Below, in pieces: positions 7,113 through 14,907 of a stretch of DNA of 17,882 bases (within the stretch, counting starts at the first letter, position 1; every line of letters begins with the position of its first letter). Source of the stretch: Lachnospiraceae bacterium (lineage in GTDB: Bacteria > Bacillota > Clostridia > Lachnospirales > Lachnospiraceae); assembly GCA_016293925.1 (NCBI GenBank), contig JAEDCX010000054.1, forward strand, positions 1-17,882, written 5' to 3'. Below the pieces are notes generated by a model. That model was not told the origin of the DNA. It searched no databases and saw nothing but the letters and a program-made list of their open reading frames with translations. The position numbers and the translations under genes were made by a program.

Positions 7113-8377
7113 TACCAGCCATGTTCCTTCTCTGTTCCGGATGTGTCCGGTTTCGGTGTTCCAACGCCGCCCGTCCGTTCAAAGTGCATCTTGGCTTCCT
7201 CCATATCCTGAATCAATTCCATCGTTCCAAGATAGGTTCCATCCGGTTCCCGCACCGCCATATAGGTGACCAGGACATTCCTGCCGCCTTTCATCATCCA
7301 GATCGGTACGCGGTCTTTCCTACCGCTTCGAAGGTCTTCCAGAATCCGTCTCACCATCGGCTCGACCTTCGGCGGATGACAGCTGAATACCTCTCTTCCC
7401 AATGACCGGGCAGGCCGCTTAAACAGTTTCCAGCCGTCATTATAATACGTGTTAATGTTGTTCTCATCGATAAATGTGATCTCCAGCGGAACCGAATTCA
7501 GAACGGCGGTCAGCTGCCGGCTCGTAAGGGAGCCCAGCCGGAACGGAATCCTGTCTTCCCCACCGGTTTCCGACGGTTTCCCCTGCCTGCCGTCTTTCAT
7601 GCGTTCTGCCTCTTCCCAGCACGGTACCTCCTCCAGAAGCGCATTCTCATATCCGTCACAATCATAATAGATCGACACCCAGTCCTCTTGGGTGAAATGT
7701 CTGGCACAGACGGCAAACAGGATACTGTTTTCTTTGCGGATCATCTCCTCTGCCCGTGTCAGAACGGCAAGCAGCCGCTGCTTCACCCCATCCCAATCCG
7801 TCAGATGCTCTGCCACATATCCGCGTTCGCCCACTCCCAGCCGGGTCAGTATACTCAGTTCATCTCTGATCTCATCATCATTGGACCACATAACGTCCGC
7901 AGGCCCGCTGATACCGTATTCCACCTTCAGCAACGGATAGATCAGATCACCTTTCATGGCATAGTGGGTTGCCACCCCACGGAATCGGGTGAATTCCTCC
8001 GAAAAGTCCTCTCCCTTTTCGATACGGGTTCGTATCTGTCCGATCAGATCCATCAGTACCTGATTCTCCTGTACGAACCGGTTTAGGGGATGTCCCGGGA
8101 TATTCATCCGTTCCTCCGCAAGTGCTTTGCGATTGTCGTGAAATGTCTGATCCAGCGCAGTCTCCTGAAAAAGAGCAGCATGTACATCACAGAGTTTCTG
8201 CACTTGCGATAGGGGCGTCCCCGATGCAAGCATTTCCTGTTCTGCTGTCAGAATATCCGTCGGATCCGTATGTGCAAATTGTTCCCGGAAATCCGCTTGT
8301 ACCGCTTCCAGTTCCTCCCCTGCATTCAATCGTTCCAGATACTCTTTTAATCTGGATACCGTTTCTGACCGTTTCAT
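7112..8377 (-). CDS. DUF438 / hemerythrin-like / PAS protein
   Basis: A 421-residue soluble protein in three parts. Residues about 5-75 are a DUF438 helical domain. Residues about 92-235 are a hemerythrin-like helical bundle with 'GHPLNRFVQEN' (His96, Glu104) and 'HYAMKGDLIYPLL' (His138), followed by 'GPADVMWSNDDEIRDEL'. Residues about 285-400 are a PAS domain ('NSVPLEITFIDENNINTYYND', 'SCHPPKVEPMVRRIL', 'YLGTMELIQD'). The family is common in anaerobic Firmicutes; the likely role is sensing O2, NO or redox state through metal or cofactor, but no effector domain is present. The start at 8377 has AAAGGAG six bases upstream; a GTG eight codons earlier is also open. Closeness to fprA, another diiron protein, suggests a shared stress theme; this is inference. 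Confidence 0.85.
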   Translation of the reverse strand: MKRSETVSRLKEYLERLNAGEELEAVQADFREQFAHTDPTDILTAEQEMLASGTPLSQVQKLCDVHAALFQETALDQTFHDNRKALAEERMNIPGHPLNRFVQENQVLMDLIGQIRTRIEKGEDFSEEFTRFRGVATHYAMKGDLIYPLLKVEYGISGPADVMWSNDDEIRDELSILTRLGVGERGYVAEHLTDWDGVKQRLLAVLTRAEEMIRKENSILFAVCARHFTQEDWVSIYYDCDGYENALLEEVPCWEEAERMKDGRQGKPSETGGEDRIPFRLGSLTSRQLTAVLNSVPLEITFIDENNINTYYNDGWKLFKRPARSLGREVFSCHPPKVEPMVRRILEDLRSGRKDRVPIWMMKGGRNVLVTYMAVREPDGTYLGTMELIQDMEEAKMHFERTGGVGTPKPDTSGTEKEHGW

Positions 8378-8448
8378 AGATTGCTCCTTTCCGTCACACA
8401 CCGTTTTCCAATATTCTGCACCAAACAGGCAGATTTATTACAAATGAT

Positions 8449-8478
8449 TTGACAAAAGCGATCTTCAAAGGAAATAAT
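8449..8478 (+). promoter_or_regulatory. Sigma-A promoter of the methyltransferase gene
   Basis: A perfect TTGACA (8449-8454) is followed after 18 bases by AATAAT (8473-8478, five of six), 29 bases before the ATG. Confidence 0.7.
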
Positions 8479-8507
8479 GAAACCAGAACCCCAACAGGAG
8501 GAATTCC

Positions 8508-9305
8508 ATGGACGAATTGATCGCGCATTATAATAAATTCAACGAAGACAAACGTCTCACGAGACGCCATGGTCAAGTGGAATATACCGTTACCATGCAT
8601 TATATCCATCAATGTCTTGCCTCGGTGCAGGAACAGGTTCCACATCCCAGAATCATGGACATCGGAGCCGGAACAGGGCGCTATTGCGTTGCGCTGGCCG
8701 AGGAGGGATATGACTGTACGGCAGTGGAATATGTTCCCTATAATCTGTCCCGCTTAAGAGCCAAAAACAGTTCGGTGGTATCCTACCGCGGGGATGCAAG
8801 GAATCTGAAACGATTCCCGGACGCTTCCTATGACGTGACCCTGCTGTTCGGTCCCATGTACCACCTGTACACCTTTGCCGACAAACAAAAGGCACTTGCG
8901 GAAGCGGCTCGAATCACCAAACCGGGGGGCTTTCTTCTGGTTGCTTATCTGATGAATGAATATGCGGTCCTTACCTTTGGTTTCAAGGAAGGGCACGTAT
9001 CCGAATGTCTCTCCGATGGCCGTCTGACGTCAGATTACCACTGTGTATCCACGCCCAGGGATCTCTATGAATATGTTCGTCTGGAGGATATCAACGCCCT
9101 GAATGATTCCCTGCATCTGCAACGCCACAAGATTCTCTCCGCTGACGGTGCCGCAGACTATATGCGGCGGGAGATCAACGCCATGGATGAAGAGACTTTC
9201 GCCCACTTTATCCGGTATCAGCTGACCGTCTGCGAACGGCCGGAACTGTTGGGTGCAGGCAGCCACATCGTAGACATTCTCCGAATTCCGCAACCGGATG
9301 CATAG
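8508..9305 (+). CDS. Class I SAM-dependent methyltransferase
   Basis: A 265-residue Rossmann-fold methyltransferase of the Methyltransf_11/25 type. Motif I 'IMDIGAGTGRYCVALAEEGYDC' (49-70) binds SAM, with Glu74 in 'TAVEY' as the expected ribose-binding acid. 'SYRGDARNLKRFPDASYDVTLLFG' (92-115) and 'AARITKPGGFLLVAY' (133-147) are motifs II/III-like. The N-terminal 'MDELIAHYNKFNEDKRLTRRHGQVEYTVT' cap is a family feature. The acceptor cannot be told; small molecules or cofactors are as likely as macromolecules. The ATG has AGGAGG six bases upstream and a near-consensus promoter. It stands alone, divergent from the DUF438 gene and closed by a bidirectional terminator. Confidence 0.9.
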   Translation: MDELIAHYNKFNEDKRLTRRHGQVEYTVTMHYIHQCLASVQEQVPHPRIMDIGAGTGRYCVALAEEGYDCTAVEYVPYNLSRLRAKNSSVVSYRGDARNLKRFPDASYDVTLLFGPMYHLYTFADKQKALAEAARITKPGGFLLVAYLMNEYAVLTFGFKEGHVSECLSDGRLTSDYHCVSTPRDLYEYVRLEDINALNDSLHLQRHKILSADGAADYMRREINAMDEETFAHFIRYQLTVCERPELLGAGSHIVDILRIPQPDA

Positions 9306-9384
9306 AAAAAGCGGTTCCTCCGGTTTCCTGCAATGTACCCGGTATTCCGGATACATTGCGGTCTCCGAAGCAACCGCTTTTATC
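9306..9384. terminator. Bidirectional terminator between methyltransferase and HD-GYP genes
   Basis: The outer stem AAAAGCGGTT (9307-9316) pairs with AACCGCTTTT (9372-9381). An inner stem GCAATGTA (9330-9337) pairs with TACATTGC (9352-9359). A- and T-runs at the outer ends can serve both convergent genes. Confidence 0.8.
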
Positions 9385-9391
9385 ATATTGT

Positions 9392-10471
9392 CTAACAAAC
9401 CACTTTCTCGAATTCATGCCTGCACTTGCGGAAACAATCCAGGATCTTCGGTGACATCACACCGCATTCCCCCATCAGGATCATGTTAAATGCCTTCTCC
9501 GGCTCAATGGCAGCCTTGTACACCCGTTCACTGACCAGTGCATCATATACGTCCGCCACCGCAACAATCTGTGCGGAGATCGGAATCTCATCCCCCGCAA
9601 GTCCATCCGGATATCCTGTGCCGTCAAACCGTTCATGATGATACCTGCAGATCTCGTAACATGCCTTGGCATAATTCTCATCCCACACGCCTTCCATCCG
9701 GTTCAGGATATCACAGCCTCTCGTAGAATGGGACTTCATATACTCGAATTCTTCCGCGGTCAAACGCGCCGGCTTCAGCAGGACACTGTCACGGATGGCA
9801 ATCTTCCCGATATCATGCAACGCACTTGCCGCCATGATTACTTCGATCTTGTTCTGCGTCAGTTCATATTCCGGGTAGTTCTCCGCCACTTTCTCCGCGA
9901 TAATCTTCGTAAATCGTTTTACATTGGAGATATGATGGCTTCCTTCCAGATTCCGGTATTCCACCACCGTACCCAATACATCAATAATCTTCTCATTGCT
10001 GGTTTCCAGACGCTGCTTCTGTTTCTCCAGCAGGTAATTCTTCTCCTGCAGTGCCTCTGTCTGCGCTGCAATCTGCTCCTCCAGATGATTCTTATACAAG
10101 AACAGATCCGTGATGTTCTTCACCCGTTTCATAACAGCAACCCGGTCAAAGGGTTTCCGGATAAAGTCGGAAACACCGCGTTCCAGGCAGTTCAGTTCCA
10201 CTTCCCTGGAGCCATCCGCGCTGACCACCAGAACCGCTATTTTCTCCAACAGACCGTTCGTACGCATATATTCCAGTACCGCATATCCGTCCACTCTGGG
10301 CATCCTGAGATCCAGAAGAACCGTTACAATCATATTCTCCCCTGCTTCCAGAATCTCAATCGCCTGATCCCCGTCATCCGCTTCGATGACTTCATAGGAC
10401 TGGCTGACAATATTGGCAAGCATCTTGCGGTTAATCTCTGCGTCATCCACAATCAAAATCTTATCTCTCAT
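9392..10471 (-). CDS. Response regulator with HD-GYP domain (probable c-di-GMP phosphodiesterase)
   Basis: A 359-residue protein. Residues 1-120 are a receiver domain with acidic pocket 'VDD' (8-10), phospho-acceptor Asp54 in 'LLDLRMP', Ser84 and Lys106 in 'IRKPF'. A coiled coil (about 122-165) joins it to an HD-GYP domain with 'HDIGK' (219-223), 'HSTRGCDIL' (248-256), 'RYHHERFDGTGYPDGL' (276-291, GYP intact) and 'VADVYDAL'. HD-GYP enzymes hydrolyse cyclic-di-GMP to pGpG or GMP in the cytoplasm. All motifs needed for activity appear present. Start: ATG with an AGGTGAGG site. It has its own extended -10 promoter, although the hybrid kinase gene lies just upstream on the same strand, which makes that kinase a candidate phosphodonor. 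Confidence 0.93.
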   Translation of the reverse strand: MRDKILIVDDAEINRKMLANIVSQSYEVIEADDGDQAIEILEAGENMIVTVLLDLRMPRVDGYAVLEYMRTNGLLEKIAVLVVSADGSREVELNCLERGVSDFIRKPFDRVAVMKRVKNITDLFLYKNHLEEQIAAQTEALQEKNYLLEKQKQRLETSNEKIIDVLGTVVEYRNLEGSHHISNVKRFTKIIAEKVAENYPEYELTQNKIEVIMAASALHDIGKIAIRDSVLLKPARLTAEEFEYMKSHSTRGCDILNRMEGVWDENYAKACYEICRYHHERFDGTGYPDGLAGDEIPISAQIVAVADVYDALVSERVYKAAIEPEKAFNMILMGECGVMSPKILDCFRKCRHEFEKVVC

Positions 10472-10509
10472 ACCCTCACCTCACGTTATACGCAAACAGA
10501 TTCATATTC

Positions 10510-10539
10510 AGTATATCATGTTCAAGAATGGCTGTTCAA
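10510..10539 (-). promoter_or_regulatory. Extended -10 promoter of the HD-GYP regulator gene
   Basis: On the minus strand TTGAAC (10539-10534) and TATACT (10515-10510) are 18 bases apart, and the -10 is preceded by TG plus one base (TGATATACT). The remaining spacer of the 116-base gap to the kinase stop holds the imperfect repeat TCGAAAT/CCGAAAT but no terminator. Confidence 0.65.
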
Positions 10540-10587
10540 CTTCCCATTTCGGCTAAAAGTGAGCGATTTCGACCTATTTCCTCATTT

Positions 10588-12654
10588 CTATTCTCTCTGA
10601 AGCAGTTCCCCGATCACATTCATCATCGTCGGAACATCAATCGGTTTGGAGATATGGGCGTTCATTCCGGCCTCCAGAGCCTGATTCACATCTTCCGTAA
10701 ATGCATTGGCCGTCATTGCTACAATCGGGATGACAGCAGCATCCGGACGATCCATACGGCGGATCGCTCTTGCCGCATCCAGACCGTTCGTTTCCGGCAT
10801 CATGATGTCCATCAGAATCAGATCGTAATCACCCGGCTCAGAATGTTCAAAACTGCTCACTGCCTCCTGTCCGTTCTCCACGCATACCACCCCGGCACCT
10901 ACATCCTGCAGCAGATACTGGACAATCTGGCGATTTAATGCATTATCCTCCGCCAACAGAATCATCCTGCCCCGAAGGTCAACCTTCCGTTTCGGCCGTT
11001 CATCGGAAACAGCCTTCCGGGTGTGACAGATCTCAAAAGGAAGTTCCACATAGAACGTTGTTCCTTCCCCCAGTCTGCTCTCAAACCGGATCCGGCCTCC
11101 CATCAGTGTGACCAGTTCTCTTGTAATTGCCATGCCAAGGCCACTTCCCTGGAATTCGGTTCTCGCATCCTGCTTCTCCTGGGAAAAGGGTTCAAAAATC
11201 TTCTCCTGAAACTCCTCACTCATACCAATTCCGGAGTCCTGAATCCTGAGCCGGTAGAGTGAGTGATTCCAGTCAATCTCTTCTTCCTCCAGCCAGAGTT
11301 CCAATGTCCCTCCGAACTTGTTATATTTCACCGCGTTGGATACGAGATTCTGAAGTATCCGCATGACATGAACCGGGCTCCCCATCACCAGGAGATGCTC
11401 ACAATTCACATGTATCCCCAGAATCTGAATCTGCTTTCTCTTCATGTGGGGCATCTGAAGATCCCCACACTGCCGGAGCAGTTTATGAAGATCGAATTGT
11501 TCATGGGCCAGTTCCTGTCTGCCGCTCTCCAGACGGCTCATATCCAGCACATCACCCAGTAGCTGCTCCAGCTGTCTGCCTGCTTCATCAATCTTCTGCA
11601 GTGCATTGTCCAGAATGCTTTTGTTGTCTGCATTCATTCTGGCAATCGTCACCATGCCCAGTATTCCGTTCAACGGAGTACGCACATCGTGAGACATTTT
11701 ACGCAGGAATTCCGTCTTCGCACTATTGGCCTTCCGGGCTTCCTCCAACGCATGTTCCAGTGCCTCCGTATTCTCCAGTTCTTTTTTCTTCTGCTCCGTA
11801 ATCTCCTGGACCGCCATCAATACTTCCCGCAGAGTCCCGTCATCCTCGCTCGATAACGGAATCGCCACAAGACGGCACCATTCCTTGTTCCTCCCCCGAT
11901 ATTCGATGGCCAGTCGTTTCTCATGCTCGAACCGTTGCTGAATCGTGGAATAATCCATGAACTTTTTCACCGCTTCACGGTACTCCTCCACAACACAGGT
12001 GCTGCATACGGAATCCACAGTCTCACTTGCTTCCCCACCATCCTGCAGTATGTTCAGTTCCTCATATCCGGACTCCGGCTTCTTAATGATCGTGACTCTG
12101 TCCTCCGGAATATTCACAATCCAGGACATGAAATAAATACCGCTGTAGGCACTGATGATATCCATTCTCTGCTTCGAAATCGCATTGATGCTGGCCAGTT
12201 TCTCTTCCTGCTCCTTGCGGAAGCTCATCATCTCCGTGATATCCTGATGATACCCGTTCATGCAGATGCCCCGTTCACTTTTCTCCTTCAGGAATCCACT
12301 GCAACGCACATACCGCATCCCATATTGCGGATGAATCCAGCGATAGACGATCTCTGCTTTCCCGCTGTTCACAATCTCATCAGAATATGCCAGAAAAAGA
12401 GCAACATCTTCACTGTATATCCTCGCCCGATGATAGAAAAACACAGCCTCCGGTTTATAGGATTCATCAATCCCCATCAATTTCAGCATGGCGAGACTGG
12501 CATTCAGTCTCGGTTCCTGTCCAGCGAGAAACTCCAGTTCCCATAAGCCGATATTGGCGGACTCCATAATCTCTTCTCTCATACTGTCGGCAATGGAGCC
12601 TTCTCTTCCCATGTTCGCATCCTGCTGTGCTGCTTCTGTCTTCTGTTGCTTCAA
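10588..12654 (-). CDS. Soluble hybrid sensor histidine kinase (PAS-HisKA-HATPase-REC)
   Basis: A 688-residue protein counted from TTG at 12654. Two PAS-like sensor regions come first (about 25-140, ending 'GYHQDITEM', and 165-285, ending 'LMAVQEITEQKKK'). A coiled coil leads to the HisKA dimerisation domain with His322 in 'MSHDVRTPLNGI'. The ATPase domain has the N box 'NLVSNAVKYN' (436-445), 'DSGIGM' (473-478) and 'GSGLGM' (503-508). A C-terminal receiver carries Asp616 in 'LMDIMMPE' and Lys670. There is no transmembrane segment, so it senses a cytoplasmic signal. The TTG has GGGAGGGG about eight bases upstream; a GTG six codons earlier and an ATG at 12612 are alternatives. A further partner is needed to pass the phosphate from its own receiver, as no HPt domain is visible. 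Confidence 0.92.
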   Translation of the reverse strand: MKQQKTEAAQQDANMGREGSIADSMREEIMESANIGLWELEFLAGQEPRLNASLAMLKLMGIDESYKPEAVFFYHRARIYSEDVALFLAYSDEIVNSGKAEIVYRWIHPQYGMRYVRCSGFLKEKSERGICMNGYHQDITEMMSFRKEQEEKLASINAISKQRMDIISAYSGIYFMSWIVNIPEDRVTIIKKPESGYEELNILQDGGEASETVDSVCSTCVVEEYREAVKKFMDYSTIQQRFEHEKRLAIEYRGRNKEWCRLVAIPLSSEDDGTLREVLMAVQEITEQKKKELENTEALEHALEEARKANSAKTEFLRKMSHDVRTPLNGILGMVTIARMNADNKSILDNALQKIDEAGRQLEQLLGDVLDMSRLESGRQELAHEQFDLHKLLRQCGDLQMPHMKRKQIQILGIHVNCEHLLVMGSPVHVMRILQNLVSNAVKYNKFGGTLELWLEEEEIDWNHSLYRLRIQDSGIGMSEEFQEKIFEPFSQEKQDARTEFQGSGLGMAITRELVTLMGGRIRFESRLGEGTTFYVELPFEICHTRKAVSDERPKRKVDLRGRMILLAEDNALNRQIVQYLLQDVGAGVVCVENGQEAVSSFEHSEPGDYDLILMDIMMPETNGLDAARAIRRMDRPDAAVIPIVAMTANAFTEDVNQALEAGMNAHISKPIDVPTMMNVIGELLQRE

Positions 12655-12680
12655 ACTGTCTTCCCCTCCCACAGTTCATC

Positions 12681-12711
12681 GTTCTGTCGTTCTGTCATTG
12701 TCCTACGGACA
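12681..12711. repeat. Tandem 8-bp repeat and 13-bp palindrome before the kinase gene
   Basis: GTTCTGTC occurs twice in direct tandem (12681-12688, 12689-12696) and is followed by TGTCC-TAC-GGACA (12699-12711). Both lie within 60 bases of the kinase start. Direct repeats of this kind often bind response regulators, so they may be control sites; no convincing -35/-10 pair was found here. Confidence 0.35.
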
Positions 12712-12727
12712 GTTGATCATCGGGCAA

Positions 12728-12768
12728 ATGAATCTGTCCCTGCTATGTATCATTGACTACAGATTCAT
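12728..12768 (-). repeat. 10-bp inverted repeat at the hydrolase stop codon (weak terminator candidate)
   Basis: ATGAATCTGT (12728-12737) and ACAGATTCAT (12759-12768) are perfect inverted arms with a 21-base loop; the right arm covers the last codons of the hydrolase gene. On the minus strand only TTT follows, so termination would be partial at best. Confidence 0.45.
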
Positions 12769-13920
12769 CCTGATCTGTCCCAAAATCTTCTGCATCATCA
12801 GTTCTTCGTAATGCTCCGTAAATCCATGGATCTCGTCCGGATATATATCCAGTTCGGAATTCGGCATACATGCATGCAGATGCCGAGAGTATCCAACCTT
12901 CACAAGGGAGTCCTGATCCCCGTGGAAGATCAGCACCTTGCCGGGGTACTCTGCCGCCTGTTTTGCCACATCCCCTTCCGGAAGTTCCTCCAGGAACCTG
13001 CGTCCAAGCATCATGCCCATGCACTCAAATTCTCTGCCACTGAAATTCTTCTTCATCTCATGCCAGTCGTCCCCTACACACAATGCCGGGAACTGCAGGA
13101 ATTCGCCCCGCACCTGTTCCCTGTATGCGGGCGCCACCAGTGAGCAGATCAATCCTCCCTGGCTGGAGCCGAACAGGTACACCTGATCCTGTCTCACCCA
13201 GTCAAATCCCATCGCCTCCTCCAGGACATCCCTAAGATCCTGCTTCTCCGTTTCTATGCTCATCTCCGCAGGCTGCCCGTCACTCCGGGAATTTACTCCG
13301 CCCCCGCAGAAATCAAACACAATCCCCGCTACTCCGTGTTCTGCCCAGTACCGGGCCAGGTGAATACCGGAATCACCGGTGGCATTATATCCATGACAGA
13401 GGATAACCAGCGGATGTCTGCCATCCCCGTCTCCTTCTTCCGAAACAGGTTTCACAATCTTACCGTAGATCTTCCGTCCTCCCGACCGGAACCAGTGCTC
13501 CTCTTCCGTCGTCTGCACGGGTGTCTGATCATAGATCAGAATTCTGACGCCGGTATCGGTACTCTGAACGATTCCCTGCAGTCCGGCCTTTTCCAGAAAA
13601 CGCAGGTTTTCGCTGTCCGTGAAAATCCGTGGTGTCGTATGGAAGAGACAGAACGGATCCGGGACGGCTCCCTCATTCTGTATAAAAATCCTGCATTTCT
13701 GACCGGTATAATCTGTACCCTCCAGCGTATATCTCGCAGACAGTACTCTTTTCTGCCCCGCATATTCAATCTGGGTATCCACGCCTCCCTGCAGAATTGT
13801 TCCCGTAAATAATTCCGAAGAGGCATCGCCGTGAAAGCAGATCATAGTCGCGCTTCCCGCCTCTCCCCTGACATCCAAACAGGCATCCAGAATCACTCTG
13901 ATATCCAACAGATTTCTCAT
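12757..13920 (-). CDS. DUF3237 - alpha/beta hydrolase fusion protein
   Basis: A 387-residue protein. Residues about 1-131 resemble DUF3237, a small beta-barrel domain of unknown function: 'FTGTILQGGVDTQIEYAGQKRVLSARYTLEGTD', 'IFIQNEG', 'FHTTPRIFTDSENLRFL', 'RILIYD'. Residues about 140-387 are an alpha/beta hydrolase of the prolyl-oligopeptidase/feruloyl-esterase type, with oxyanion 'HGYNATGDSG' (176-185), 'FDFCGGGVNSRSDG' (202-215), nucleophile Ser253 in 'GSSQGG', Asp337 in 'HGDQD' and His365 in 'DEIHGF', so the triad is complete. It probably hydrolyses an ester of a small molecule; substrate unknown. No signal peptide is present. The ATG at 13920 has GGGAGGAG ten bases upstream; an ATG nine codons earlier is less likely. 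The kinase gene follows after 102 bases. Confidence 0.87.
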   Translation of the reverse strand: MRNLLDIRVILDACLDVRGEAGSATMICFHGDASSELFTGTILQGGVDTQIEYAGQKRVLSARYTLEGTDYTGQKCRIFIQNEGAVPDPFCLFHTTPRIFTDSENLRFLEKAGLQGIVQSTDTGVRILIYDQTPVQTTEEEHWFRSGGRKIYGKIVKPVSEEGDGDGRHPLVILCHGYNATGDSGIHLARYWAEHGVAGIVFDFCGGGVNSRSDGQPAEMSIETEKQDLRDVLEEAMGFDWVRQDQVYLFGSSQGGLICSLVAPAYREQVRGEFLQFPALCVGDDWHEMKKNFSGREFECMGMMLGRRFLEELPEGDVAKQAAEYPGKVLIFHGDQDSLVKVGYSRHLHACMPNSELDIYPDEIHGFTEHYEELMMQKILGQIRMNL

Positions 13921-13981
13921 TTTCGACAATCTCCTCCCAGTTTTCATACCGTTTTCTCTTTCGCAAACGAATGATACGGAT

Positions 13982-13990
13982 ATTATACCA
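13982..13990 (-). promoter_or_regulatory. Extended -10 promoter element of the hydrolase gene
   Basis: On the minus strand TGGTATAAT is a perfect extended -10, about 61 bases before the hydrolase ATG. No good -35 is seen at 16-18 bases, as expected for extended -10 promoters. It is divergent from the exoA promoter. Confidence 0.6.
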
Positions 13991-13992
13991 TC

Positions 13993-14010
13993 ATTTTACA
14001 TATTTTACAT
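13993..14010. repeat. Tandem 9-bp repeat between divergent promoters
   Basis: ATTTTACAT occurs twice in perfect tandem (13993-14001, 14002-14010), directly upstream of the hydrolase -10 and 16 bases upstream of the exoA -35. It could be a regulator site or chance AT-rich sequence. Confidence 0.35.
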
Positions 14011-14025
14011 CCTATTTGTCAGAGA

Positions 14026-14054
14026 TTGCCTAAATCGATTTTTTTGTGTATAAT
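14026..14054 (+). promoter_or_regulatory. Sigma-A promoter of exoA
   Basis: TTGCCT (14026-14031, four of six) and a perfect TATAAT (14049-14054) are spaced 17 bases apart, 43 bases before the ATG. Confidence 0.75.
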
Positions 14055-14096
14055 GCTCTGTGGAACAAGAGTTTTTATCGGAGGGACAGGCAGAAA

Positions 14097-14852
14097 ATGA
14101 AGTGTATTTCATGGAATGTGAACGGTATCAGAGCCTGCATGCAGAAAGGGTTTATGGATTACTTTCTGCAGACGGATGCTGATTTTTTCTGTATTCAGGA
14201 GAGCAAGTTGCAGGCAGGGCAGATCGATCTGGATCTTCCCGGTTATGATCAGTACTGGAATTACGCCGATCAGAAGGGCTATTCCGGCACCGCCATCTTC
14301 ACCAGGAGAAAGCCGTTAAGCGTCCGCTACGGTATCGGCATCGAGGAGCATGACCACGAAGGACGGGTGATTACGCTGGAGTATGACAACTACTATATGG
14401 TTACCTGCTATACCCCGAATTCCCGGAATGAACTGGCGAGACTTCCGTATCGCATGACCTGGGAGGATGATTTTCTGGCATACCTCAACACCCTGAATGC
14501 GCAGAAACCGATTATCCTGTGCGGTGATCTGAACGTGGCTCATCAGGAGATCGATCTCAAGAATCCTAAGGCCAACCGCAACAATGCCGGATTTACCGAT
14601 GAAGAACGCAACAAAATGACTGCGCTTCTTGCGGCAGGATATACCGATACTTTCCGCCACTTCCATCCGGATCAGGAGAACATCTATTCCTGGTGGTCCT
14701 ACCGTTTCCGGGCAAGAGAGAAAAATGCAGGCTGGCGTATCGACTATTTCATCACCTCCGACAGTTTGCGCAGCCGGCTGACCGGCGCGTCGATTCACAC
14801 AGATGTCTTCGGAAGCGATCACTGTCCGATTGAACTGGATATTGACCTGTAA
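14097..14852 (+). CDS. exoA: Exodeoxyribonuclease III / AP endonuclease
   Basis: A 251-residue enzyme of the ExoIII/APE1 family that nicks DNA at abasic sites and trims 3' ends in base excision repair. Active-site residues are all visible: Asn7 in 'SWNVNG', Glu35 in 'CIQESKLQ', Tyr105 in 'VTCYTPNS', Asp144 and Asn146 in 'LCGDLNVAH', Asp217 region 'WRIDYFITS', and Asp241-His242 in 'GSDHCPIELDI'. The length is normal for the family. The start at 14097 begins the conserved 'MKCISWNVNGIRA'; GGAGGG lies 12 bases upstream with a nearer AGG. An in-frame upstream start at 14046 would overlap the -10 box and is rejected. It is monocistronic, convergent with a patatin gene. The Gram-positive name exoA is used; xth is the E. 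coli equivalent. Confidence 0.95.
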   Translation: MKCISWNVNGIRACMQKGFMDYFLQTDADFFCIQESKLQAGQIDLDLPGYDQYWNYADQKGYSGTAIFTRRKPLSVRYGIGIEEHDHEGRVITLEYDNYYMVTCYTPNSRNELARLPYRMTWEDDFLAYLNTLNAQKPIILCGDLNVAHQEIDLKNPKANRNNAGFTDEERNKMTALLAAGYTDTFRHFHPDQENIYSWWSYRFRAREKNAGWRIDYFITSDSLRSRLTGASIHTDVFGSDHCPIELDIDL

Positions 14853-14907
14853 ATAGGAATCATGCCCGTTTACAAACGACGGGAAGCTTTTGTGGCTTGA
14901 TAAAGCG

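Noticed and set aside
10540..10580. Possible flagellar-type sigma-D promoter (GCCGAAAT) before the HD-GYP gene
   Set aside because: The -10-like box is only a partial match and no TAAA -35 lies at the right distance; a better sigma-A promoter is nearby.
9635..10600. Long plus-strand open frame (321 codons) opposite the HD-GYP gene
   Set aside because: It lies antisense to a clear REC-HD-GYP gene, shows no recognisable domain, and has His/Arg/Leu-rich composition typical of a shadow frame.
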